A stretch of 64,000 bases of DNA from Paragyromitra xinjiangensis. Lineage: Eukaryota; Ascomycota; Pezizomycetes; Pezizales; Discinaceae. The stretch spans positions 3,286,001 through 3,350,000 of the forward strand of contig JBCAMK010000003.1 in NCBI GenBank assembly GCA_038503065.1. Direction: 5' to 3'. Of this stretch, positions 11,753 to 21,817 are shown one piece after another. The translations under genes and the position numbers were made by a program. Positions within the stretch are counted from its first letter, which is position 1. Each line of letters opens with the position of its first letter. Under the pieces are notes generated by a model. The model was given only the letters and a program-made list of their open reading frames with translations, had not been told where the DNA came from and did not search any database.

Positions 11753-14603
11753 ATCACACTACCACGCGATGTACAATGCCAGATGCATTCTTTTTCACGA
11801 TTGCACGTTTTCCTATTTGAAAAAGCGTTTATGGTTTTAGCGGTACCACGATGTCTACCCTTTGGGATCGAACGTTTACAAAGGAGAAACTTTTCCTTCC
11901 GGGTTCTCATTTCAGTTTTTGTCTAGATTTTTTTTTCTTCTTTACGATCTTATTCTAGGGAATTTAGCTGGAGAAATGTGTCATTTTGTAATAAATATCA
12001 TGTAGCGTTCCTTTGTTCTGGCGATAGAACTTTGTACGCTGGTGGGAAACTTCTATTCTATATTACTCCTGTATTGGGTCCTTAGATACCAACAGCAGAT
12101 GGAATAGATCCTGATTTCGATAACAAGAAGTAACTTTGATCTCTTTTTCAAGCCGTGATGTTGATCTGGGGATGGGGGGTGTCGTACCGTAGATTTTCTC
12201 GAGATCCGAACCTAGGCAAATGTAGGAAGTTACGCGCCTCGCCCAGAGGAAATCCTTCCCTACGCGCAAGCCTCTGATCAAATTTCGAGAGGATATACAG
12301 TAATCTTGTCATCGTGCACCGACAAAGCGGGGCGATACTGGGAATCCAGGTTGCTTGGCTTATGCGCGAATAATGTAATTTCCCCTCCACGGGTCTATCA
12401 CCGTCTTATGATCGCTATCTCAGTGTTAATCCTGGTAATAAAGTGCACATAACGGATTCCTACTGGTGCGCGGTATACCAGCCTCTTGGCCTATCTACAT
12501 TGCCTCAACAAGCAAAGGTCTTCTATCCTAGCTTCAGAATTTCACCTTCAATTGCCTGAAAATGCTTTTTGATAAATACTAACTGTATTATAATGAGGGA
12601 TAGCAGTGCTCGTGCCGCACGGAGAGTAAAGCGATCGTTTATGAGCGCTACCGGGGTTGGAAAAGAGGGTGTGGTGGGGGGATGATCTGACGTCTGTCGC
12701 ACAAAAGTCAGTGCAGCGCGATGATAATTATCCGGATTGATATCTGCACTGGAGCATGCACTATTTCATGTTGAAATTGTACCTGCTGGCTGGTATAGCG
12801 GAAGAAAGCTACATGTATTTTTGCAAAACTAAGGAACAATGTTAATACATCTATGTAGGTATCAGCTTTCGTGGGATTTAAAATTTGCCTATGTTGTGTT
12901 TTTTTTTCTCCACCGGAAGTTCTCCCCGACCGGATGAAATTGTTGTCGCGAGAATTAAAGCTCGGACTAGATGGCAGATACGTTCATCAAAAATAGCCGA
13001 AACTCAACCCACGGGAGTTCCATACTCGGCATCCGGCAGGCGCTTGCATAAGAACCTGTCTCACCTAGCGTCATTTTTCCTCTCGGAAAAAAGTGAAGCC
13101 AAGCATCTTGATCTTGACGGGCTGTACTGTCTTTCTTGAGAGCCACTTGAAACAAAGAGAAGATGGGGTTAGGTTTTGTCTCTTTCTTTAGTCGAAAAAG
13201 AAAAAGAAATATAATTTGCCGCCCAGCGGCGATATTGGTTCTCTGGGTTCTCGTGATTAGATGAAACGTGGAAACCTCCTACTTCATTTCGTCTCATTTC
13301 TTAGGCTCATTTATCAGACTCTTATTCGTTAATTTGATCAAAAATCTGATGGAGTGCATTGCCATTAACACGTAGTGAACCAGGTATTTGGAGATTCCTT
13401 TTATATGTCTGCTAGTGGATGTCACAGTTCTTAGGTAAACCCGGTTCGTCTCTGTTGAGTACAGAAAGGGTTAGGGTTCTGTAAAAATGTTTGGATTCTG
13501 ATGAGCGCACGTGCACTGATGGATTTGTATTTTTACGGTGTAATGATGTGGGGATAATGAATTTTTGCTGTTTAGATGATCATCACCGTCATTCAAATTA
13601 TTGGTGCGCAAAACCACATTTAGGTTGAGGCTGTGCCCCATCCGAACGCCAAGGGCTCGTTTCATGCGAGATTCAAGATGAAGTTGCAGATCTCCTTGAC
13701 GTGCATTTCGAGACAAGCGAGAAAATAGAAACCTCCCCTGAGGCTCCTCCCAATCGTTCGGGTGGGAACGTTACACCCGCCGCGCGCGTCACGGAAACGT
13801 GGAGAATTGCACCTGAACGTGTCTACCAATGCTGTCTCCTGGCAGCGAAGTCGTGTCAGTACCCGCCAAGCAAAGGAACCTTTCCGGCCTCCATAGTTGG
13901 TTGGCGGAAGTTATTCTCTTCGTCAATAGGCCCCTAGTTCCGGTGTTTCACCAACCCGAGGTATTTGTGGGAATTTCTATTGTTTTGCGTTTTTGGCACT
14001 ATATGCCGTACTGGGTGACGCGCAAGCCACAGAATTCTTCCCTGAGATGCCATTATTATCACCAGCCGCGACAGCTGGCTGGCGGCTCGTGGCGCTCAAT
14101 GGAGCTCAACCTCAACTCGAACACCTATCTTTTCTTGATATAGCTCTAGTCTAGTTTATTCACACTAGTAAACTCAATACCGAGTTGAAGCATGTTGTCT
14201 TAGTCTTAGCTTCTTCTATGATTTGTAGTATTGAATATCATCCATATGTGATATAAGTATATTTATTTCCTCTCTCTTTCCCTCTTTCCCTTCACAAGCA
14301 TCCATCCGCACATATTCGTTCTCCACTTCCATTCTCAGTCCGCTGGTCGAGAGATCTTTGATAGATCTATTTTCTACTTTGTTTATTCTTTTTTTCACGA
14401 GGCCTCTGAACTGGTATTTCAAGAGACACTCCGATAATATCAATACACCTATAGACGTTTGAATCACCTGGTTTTTTTTAATTTGAAAAGTTGAATCGTC
14501 TCTTCGTACATATAAAGCGTTATACACGGCCGCTGTCTCTTACCTCGGTTTTCTCGGTCCCACATACTTAATAGCATTTACGAACACCCACAAAAAACAC
14601 AAA
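11753..14603. other. Gene-free spacer after UGP1
   Basis: The first ~250 bases are T-rich 3' UTR-like sequence for UGP1. No further coding sequence can be supported. A CTACATGTA motif lies at 12809-12817. The right end is the promoter and leader of the secreted LPMO-like gene. Confidence 0.5.
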
Positions 14604-15550
14604 ATGAAATTCTCAAATATCGCTCAGCTGGCTGGGATCGTTGCTTCTGTCTTCATGGCTAGTGTTGAGGGCCATAGTTGGGTAAGTCCTTGTTTTATTC
14701 TTTAGTCCCACCCCATAGAATAGTGATACTAATGAAATGCCTAAATCAAACAGATCGATAATCTAGAAGTTGTTGGCGGGGTCAACCCACTAGCAGCCAC
14801 TGCCTCAAAGTCTCCAGTACTTGCAACACCTAACAAAAAGCTTGGCTTCATCCGTGGCTACCGTACGCATTACCCTCCGATTATATTACTTTTCTATCCA
14901 CTGTGAACTAACATTCGTACCTCAAAACAGCCGATGTTCGTGTTGATACCCAACTCACCAACCGAATCATCACTCTCAAGGGAGCAGCAGCCTGCATGGC
15001 TACACAGAAAACCCGCCAACAGCAAACCCCCGATAAACCAAGACTAAGCGCCGCTCCCGGCTCCCTAGTCCAAGGAAACTACACGGAGAACGGACACATA
15101 TCCTTACCAAACTCCCCACAGCAAAAACCTGGCACGATATACTGGTACGGTACCAAAACACCAAAAGACAACGAACTATTCGAAGACGTCTTGGCATGGA
15201 CAGAAGACGGCACAGGTGGCGACAAGCGTGGTAAACTCCTTGCCAAACCTTCCAGCTTTGACGATGGCGTCTGTATCGAAGCAAACGGTTCTCAAATCTC
15301 CAAAGCACGTATTGCTGCTGGTGGAGGAGGGCCTTGCAAAAGTGTTTTCACTGTCCCTGAGGACTTGAAGAATGGGGATATCTATACCGTTTACTGGTTT
15401 TGGGACTTCTCTGACCACTTTGGCGTCAAAACTGATCCGAATGCTCCGCAGGAGTGGTATACATCGTGTATGGATCTAAACATCGTTGCTCCCGCACCAG
15501 CGAAGAGGAGGAGAGGGACTTCTCGGATTATGAGGTATCGTTCTGACTAA
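14604..15550 (+). CDS. Secreted LPMO-like protein (fungal DUF7492-type)
   Basis: Predicted secreted, probably copper-binding, polysaccharide-monooxygenase-like protein. Three exons (14604-14681, 14754-14862, 14931-15550) give 268 residues. Residues 1-23 form a signal peptide (hydrophobic core AGIVASVFMA, cleavage after VEG) that would leave His24 (HSW) as the mature N terminus, the hallmark of the copper histidine brace in lytic polysaccharide monooxygenases. A second candidate copper ligand is His118 in YTENGHISLP; WFWDF (about 218-222) and EWYTSCMDL near the C terminus could supply the axial aromatic. Cysteines are paired across the domain. The C terminus is a short basic tail with no GPI or carbohydrate-binding module. 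The family number is from memory and is the least certain part; an LPMO activity is inferred, not shown. The exon 1 boundary falls right after HSW, a placement often seen in fungal genes of this type. Confidence 0.75.
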
Positions 15551-18500
15551 ATTGTCATCGTGTACTCGAAACTCCTTTACGATGCTATCTGTTTGAGTTA
15601 TCTTTACGGCCTTTTCTTTTTTTTCGTCTTCTCTTTCGATTCTATTGGTATACATTACATTTAATTGTATTATATAAGGGCTATGTTCGGAGATGGCGAT
15701 CTTCCTCTGTTTTATTTCTTCACGATTTCTTTTGGTCTACGATGTCATGTTGTTTCTCCCTTTTCATGTTACGAGGGATTCCATGCTTTTACGCTCTTTA
15801 CGTTCATGCAGCGCTGCGCGCTGGGTTTCAAACGGCTTGCCTTTTTTTGCATGTTTATGTTTTTTTAGCGTTTCTTTTCTTATCCTTCCCTCGCTATGAG
15901 CCATGTTTCCATTTTAGGTCATAAACTGTATTCTATCATGTGTTAAGAAATAAAGAACACGAAAAACCTACTGTTTCACTCACTCGATTACTTCCCGTTC
16001 CGAGGCAGCAGTCAGCTTGTGACCTAGTGGGGGGCCTAGCCTTATTCCTGCTTAGGGGTTTGGTAGGTGTTTGGTTACTTGATTATTACTTCGATGGGGT
16101 GACTCACGCTATAGTTTATGTTATATGATATTCTTATGTCTCCTAGCGAAACCATGGTAAAGAAGCAAAAAAAGAGGCGGCTAGGGAGGCGACGATGAGG
16201 AGCTTGCCGCCAGCTTTAGCGACGCAGTGCCGCATCACCAGTAGGCACTCGATCAATAGCAGGTGGTCAGGGTCATCGTTTTTGAAGTTTCGTTTCCTAT
16301 ACTAGGCTTTGAGCTATGGTGATGTTGAAACAGGAAACTTAAGATCCAGGATAGGTTTGGTTTCGGCATCTACTATGCGTACTATCGCCATCGTGTTAAT
16401 AGCTGATGATCCTGTATTTTGTGTTATGGGTATTCCCGTGAGAGTATTGGTGCCTGTATAAGTAGTGGTTAAGTCATGGTGTTCAAGTTTTCCTGAGCAA
16501 CTGCCGAAGCTGTAACTGTGGCTATGGCTGTCGTAATACTAATTTCCGTGCTGATTCTTGTTATCGTCACTGACATGTTGGAGGGCTTAATCTGGCGGGA
16601 TAAGCTAGGATTATCTAGGAAGCAGGGTCGTTACTTGTATTGAGGCTATAAACGTAATTGACATAGGTTTAAGGTAGCGGGGAAAGTTTGTTACTCGATT
16701 CGTGGGGGAATGTTGCGGTGCGGTCTCGGTGGTTAGGTGAAACTAAATGGAAAGTCTAAGCAGTCCAGCGAATAAAGGGTCGTTTTTTGGGGGGCGTAAT
16801 AAAGTAGTCGCCATTGATTATCCTAGCGATTTATACTAATTAACGTTTTCTTTTATACTCAAGACAACGTGACTATTTCATATTTCTAGTCTAGGTTTGC
16901 TGCGGTAGACTTTCATGCATAGTGCCGCGACAAGTGATTGGCCGACTTCCGGAAATAGCTATAGGCAAACCCCCATACAAAGTGCTCTGGGAGTGGAATT
17001 TCGAGATGAACCCATGAGAATTTAAGTTTACCAACTGTAGAATCATGGAAAATAAGCGAGTTCATACTAATTGTATGCGCCTGATTATATCGTCTCGGTT
17101 AGTGAGGAATCTAGAGTATGCAAGGGGCTATCAACCCCCCAAATCGACCAATAATATCGAGTATGGTGCCTTGCTTTCAGGTGACGGGATCTTGCAAGAG
17201 GATGTCGCCTCGAGTGAGAGGTAATGATCTGGATTTTATTTTCACTTCTGGATGGAGCTTATCTCATATAGATAACTATATTCTTCAGAAATATCGATGG
17301 GTTGGGTTTTGGGAGGGTTTTATTGAATTACCTCATAAACCTTTTCGATAGGACGTGTACACATTCGGTACGTGCTACATCATGATACCAACACGTCTTT
17401 AGCGAACAATAGCAATAACCGATACGAAAGGTGAGATAGAACTCAAATCCGTCGCCAATATCTCTTTTTCACTCTTACTCCTACCGGGTCCCCGCTTCAT
17501 CCCCAATCAGCCATAATGGTTCGATCCGCGGGTATGCGGGTTATAGGGCTCATTCCCAGGACTAGTCTTTAGACGACTTATTATTAAAGTGGATCTAATC
17601 TAATTTCCGAGCTTGTCCTCTCCAAGACTCTATTGCTTCACTTCTACTGATAGTCCCGGGAGGAAGGAAGAAAGAAAAAACTTTCAAATTGTGCCTAGAA
17701 CGGTATCTTTCAAAATTATAGCTAGCTAGGCTGATCTCTCTATTTCCAACTGTTCTAGATGCCTCCTGCTCATTAAGCGTACTTGGGTGGATCCATTATC
17801 CGATTTAGGCTAACTGGAGTTTAGGTTCTGATAAAAACCCCCCTGAATCTTGGTGGGGTGATACGTCGGTTCCGCTGAATCAACACATCGCTTATGCTGT
17901 GGAATTAATTATTCCATGGGTTTGAGGGTTGGTGACGTGCAGGGGGGGGGGAGGCTGTGTGTAGCATTGTTTTTGTTTATCTCGCTTCGATTTATGTTCC
18001 TGGGGTTTCGTTTTCAGCTATTCTCCGAGATTGGATTGTGCTGCCAAGATCAGGACATGGGATATCACTCGATGCTGGGTTGGGTTGACTTTCATTGTTT
18101 GTGTATTTCGCTATGATGGACTTGAGCGCCTGGGCTACGTGGCTAGTTGAAGTCCTAGGAACCTTACAGTGCTCTATGATATTGTGTCGTGTTATAGGTT
18201 AGTGAGAAAGCTGTTATTAAACCCAAACCTAATCACATGCAACGAGAACGCGGATCGAGCAGTCCCGATGTATTCTCGTGACTCCGTGCTAGAGGAATTT
18301 CTTTCCGTCGGTATCAAACAAGGGAGTGTGTGGGGGGGGGGGGGGAGTGTGGCATCCCACAGGGCGAAGGTAGATGCAGAGGGAGGTACGTATACACCTG
18401 TTTAGTCGGAATGACAGGCACTCCCTCATTCCCTCCGGGAGAATAGATTGCTTGGGGCTTTTTCCTGATTACATTTACGTGGTAGGGCAGAAAGTACAGG

Positions 18501-19433
18501 AGCTATTAACTAATAAGTGTTCTCGGAATTGAATAACGTGTGTGCATACGGCACTGTCTACCCGAGTAGTCTCCCACTGCTAGTATCGATAATATGCAAG
18601 AGTTCATGCTCATCCGCCTAGAACCGAACCGTCTATGGATTTCCAGCAGGAAAACTAGGTCTCTCGCAGGGTTAAGCGTTTCAGAATTACTTTGCTGATG
18701 GCTGCATGTGGAAAGAGTTTTGACGGTTTTTCGATTCCGTGATTCCGAGAGAAAATTTTTATGGTTCGTGAATAAATAAGGTCATTGAGTGACGTCTGCG
18801 TCGCGTCTTCGGTTAGATGCGTGGAGCCCTTTCTGGGGAGTCGAGGGAGAAAAAAAATAATAATAACTGTACGTCTCTCGGTTACAGCGCTTGAGAGCTC
18901 GGTTAGAACACTCGCGTAACGGCGTGACTGTCTTCGCTTGGAATAGGGGGATCCCTGCTGATCGGAGAAAGCCTCAGACTCGATGGCTATTGGATAAACG
19001 CCTGGACACGAGTAAATTAATAACGGTCGTGCGTGAGGGAACCGCGTCACACAAGATCAATCGTGACATTCTACTCCTCCATATCACTGTTGATTAAACG
19101 ATCCACAGCCAGGATTCCCGATCAAGCAAGGGTGAGAACCTCCCGGCGAACTTCGCTTAACGCAGGGACTCAGTTATTTTCGCAATAGGACGGCACTGGA
19201 CCCGACCGGGTGCTGGCAGGCTGCTGTGGTATATAGTGATGGTTCTCGTGGCCTTAAAAGTCAGAGAAGACGACCCTCGCATTAGATTGATCCTACCTCA
19301 GAGAAAAAGGGATTTAGGATAATTTGTAAGTTCAAGCTTTCTCAGGGTTGTTCAAGAGCTTGGCTAGATAGCTAGCTGACAATCGTGATACAGTTCAATC
19401 TTTACCTGGATTCTAAAAAAACCCCATCTCAAC
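15551..19433. other. Long gene-free spacer with homopolymer G tracts
   Basis: No supportable gene in 3.9 kb. The first ~350 bases are T-rich and probably 3' UTR of the LPMO-like gene. Runs of 10 G (17942-17951) and 14 G (18332-18345) stand out. The remainder is stop-riddled on both strands and looks like decayed, non-coding sequence. Confidence 0.5.
18332..18345. repeat. Homopolymer of 14 G
   Basis: Fourteen consecutive G residues on the plus strand, read directly. A second run of ten G lies 0.4 kb upstream at 17942-17951. Possibly length-variable, and prone to sequencing error. Confidence 0.85.
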
Positions 19434-20168
19434 ATGTCCCTCGAACAACTACCCGTCGACATCCTACTAGAGATCCTAAAATCCCTCGATTCATTCTCAA
19501 GCCTCCACTCATCAATCCTCGCATCCCGTGCCTTCAACCACGTATGGGAACAAAACGAACACGGAATCTCCCAAAGCCTAGCCAGGACCGAGATCGGCCT
19601 AGAAGCCTGGGAAGACGCCTGCAGGGTGATGAGATACCAAGCCTCCACCGACGACCCCAAAGCCACATCCACAACCCCCCCAGACCCACTTCGAATCGGC
19701 AAGTCTCAAGCCGCACAGCTACTAAACAACAAGCGAAAGATCAACCAATGTCGAGAAGTCTTCTCACTCAAACTCTTCAACCCGATCCAAGTCTTCACAG
19801 GACTCGAGATCCTGACTCCTGGGAACAAACGGTTCGACGTTGCGTTCTACAGATGTTGGTGGTACAGCGTGAAGTTCTTTGATCGGGAGAATGGAGAGGA
19901 GTCTTTCAACCCTGGTGATTCTTACGAGAAGAAGACTAGGTGTCTGGCTCATTTACCTTCGGATGGCGTGTTGGATATGGAACAGTTGTTCCATATATTC
20001 ACTTCTCCGTGTGTGGTTAATGCTACCGTGCCGTCGTACCTGATCATGCCTTGGGTTGTCAAGGGTACTGTGAGCCAGTGGCGGTTCTCGGATGTGCTTT
20101 GGCAGGTGAAGTTAAAGGCGGAGGAACACTGGAGGAGGAAGTTTGGACTTCATTTATGTGTGTCCTGA
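19434..20168 (+). CDS. F-box protein
   Basis: Intronless 244-residue protein whose first 40 residues form an F-box (LEQLPVDILLEILKSLDSFSSLHSSILASRAFN): the LPxxILxxIL core and the leucine-rich second helix that bind Skp1. F-box proteins recruit substrates to SCF ubiquitin ligases. The rest has no recognisable repeat (no WD40, LRR or Kelch) and matches the style of the large, fast-evolving orphan F-box families of filamentous fungi, where the C-terminal part is rich in Trp and charged residues. It is short for that family (many are 350-600 residues), so it could be a truncated copy or may continue through an undetected intron. The antisense and shifted frames over this gene are shadows. Confidence 0.75.
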   Translation: MSLEQLPVDILLEILKSLDSFSSLHSSILASRAFNHVWEQNEHGISQSLARTEIGLEAWEDACRVMRYQASTDDPKATSTTPPDPLRIGKSQAAQLLNNKRKINQCREVFSLKLFNPIQVFTGLEILTPGNKRFDVAFYRCWWYSVKFFDRENGEESFNPGDSYEKKTRCLAHLPSDGVLDMEQLFHIFTSPCVVNATVPSYLIMPWVVKGTVSQWRFSDVLWQVKLKAEEHWRRKFGLHLCVS

Positions 20169-20881
20169 TACTGTGTGCCGAACATTGAAGGCTTTTCTTC
20201 TTCTTTCTCTTTTCGTTTCCTCATTATTATTTTTAAGGCTGTTTTTAAAAAAGGGTATCGTTGGATTTCGTTCGGGGGAGTTTTGACTTTATGGGGTATT
20301 TTTTTATTTTGTTGTGGGGATTCTCTTTTCGGTTTTGAATTATGTTTTTATTTTTTTATTGTGTCTCTAGCCAAGACAATGAAACAAAGTATTTCGCTTA
20401 CCCATGACAAGGCAACATGTGGTGGTACTAATTTAACTGAGTTATTGAAGGGGGCGGTACGGTTCACTCGGGGTAGCCGTAGATCAGTGTCAAGAGGTCA
20501 AGCCACTTTTTCCTCAAGTGAGACACGCAACACAAACAAGCCCCCACATCGTACGATACCGCAGTCGAGTGATCGTTTATGAGGTGAAAATAATTAAATA
20601 CCCCACCTAAACCAGAGCTGATTCTGTCTAGCCATAGGCTTACTTAACCCCTACTTTTAATCCTAATACTAGGAGGGGTGTTAAACGCCAGATAATGAAG
20701 CCGACCCCTCTACTTCTAGAATCAAGCTATTTATCACTCAGTTAAAGCCTGCCAGGCAGTGTTAGTCCTAAATCTATCTGTATCTCACCAGCTACGACTT
20801 CTCCGGCTTAGTATTTTTACCTGTGCACCTCTATCCAGCTCTCTACCACTAAGAGCACATCTAAATCCTCCACTCTGAGTC
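20169..20881. other. Spacer between F-box gene and small Cys-containing gene
   Basis: T-rich start (probable 3' UTR of the F-box gene), then sequence without supportable coding capacity. The half-motif ttcactcgg at about 20467 and gtcgagtgatcg at about 20565 face each other across roughly 100 bp, resembling the dispersed CTCGAGTGA motif. Confidence 0.4.
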
Positions 20882-21244
20882 TCAGCCCTCCCCCACACCT
20901 AACCCACTCCCCAAAGGCTTCAACCCACTATCAGTTCTTGGCCGTCCCGTAAGCAGTGCATAATACCCCACCTCCCCTGGATCCAGCCTACCCAGTCCAT
21001 CGTGGCGCACGGCATCAAGTATGGTACTATACGCATAGATATTCGCACAATCCCCGATATCTAGCATCTGGGCTTTATGACACGTCCAGCAGGGGAACCC
21101 GGTGGATAGTGCAGGTGCGAGGAAGGCTTGGGGACAGAGAGTTGATCCTGGGGATGGGGGCTTGCAGAGCTGGATTGTGTGTAGGGCGGGATGGAGCTCG
21201 GTGCCGTGGCCGCAGCTGTTGATGTAGGGTTGGTAGTTGCACAT
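20882..21244 (-). CDS. Small Cys-containing hypothetical protein (MCNY... type)
   Basis: Intronless 120-residue frame. Its opening MCNYQPYINSCGHG and later CxP...CWTCH resemble the start of many short ascomycete hypothetical proteins that begin MCxYxxYxxxCGH and carry spaced Cys/His residues, probably a small metal-binding fold. No function is known to me. There is no signal peptide. The downstream half (after residue ~75) is Gly/Leu-rich and less convincing. The call rests on this N-terminal similarity and an ATG start, so confidence is modest. Confidence 0.45.
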   Translation of the reverse strand: MCNYQPYINSCGHGTELHPALHTIQLCKPPSPGSTLCPQAFLAPALSTGFPCWTCHKAQMLDIGDCANIYAYSTILDAVRHDGLGRLDPGEVGYYALLTGRPRTDSGLKPLGSGLGVGEG

Positions 21245-21817
21245 TTTGGGTGGTGAGGTTAGGGTCTTGGGTGGGCATGGGTGGTGGTTCTTATGGGGAG
21301 TTGGGGTTGGGGGTTATGACGTTGGTTTGACGAGCTGCTCGAGTGAGATTCTGTGGCTGTATTGATTCCTTGGCACGCTTGGCGTTCGTGATAGTTCAGA
21401 CTTTATAGATCTTATCGAGGTCTGTCTATATTATACCTAAATTCACTCCCATGGTAGCAAGTAAAGTTTACGTTGAATCGAAGTCAAAATTCACCTCTAG
21501 GCTTTAACTACTCAAGTAAGGAGCAAACCCAAAAATCGATAGATAGAAACGTTGACCATTTTTAACAAAAACCCTCGTATCGAGTACTGGATTGAAAACA
21601 AACCAAGAGAAACTTGTACAGATATCCACCTCTCACAGATGCTATACAGATCCTGGCCTAACCCACGTGCTCTCACCACGCACATACAAAATTTTCAATC
21701 ACAATTCCCGAACAAAACCAGAAATCCAGAGATACATTCTCATAAAAAAGATAACTTCCCCACAGAAAACCACAGAAAATCGCCATTTTACGCCTCACAA
21801 CACTCCATCCTGTAGCC
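21245..21817. other. Short spacer
   Basis: Promoter side of the small Cys-containing gene and 3' side of the DUF4185-like gene. Overlapping short frames at 21552-21861 have no similarity to known proteins. A CTCGAGTGA motif lies at about 21327. Confidence 0.4.

Noticed and set aside
19385..19882. 165-codon frame overlapping the F-box gene
   Set aside because: Frame-shifted shadow of the F-box coding sequence; Arg/Pro/Ser-rich composition is an artefact.
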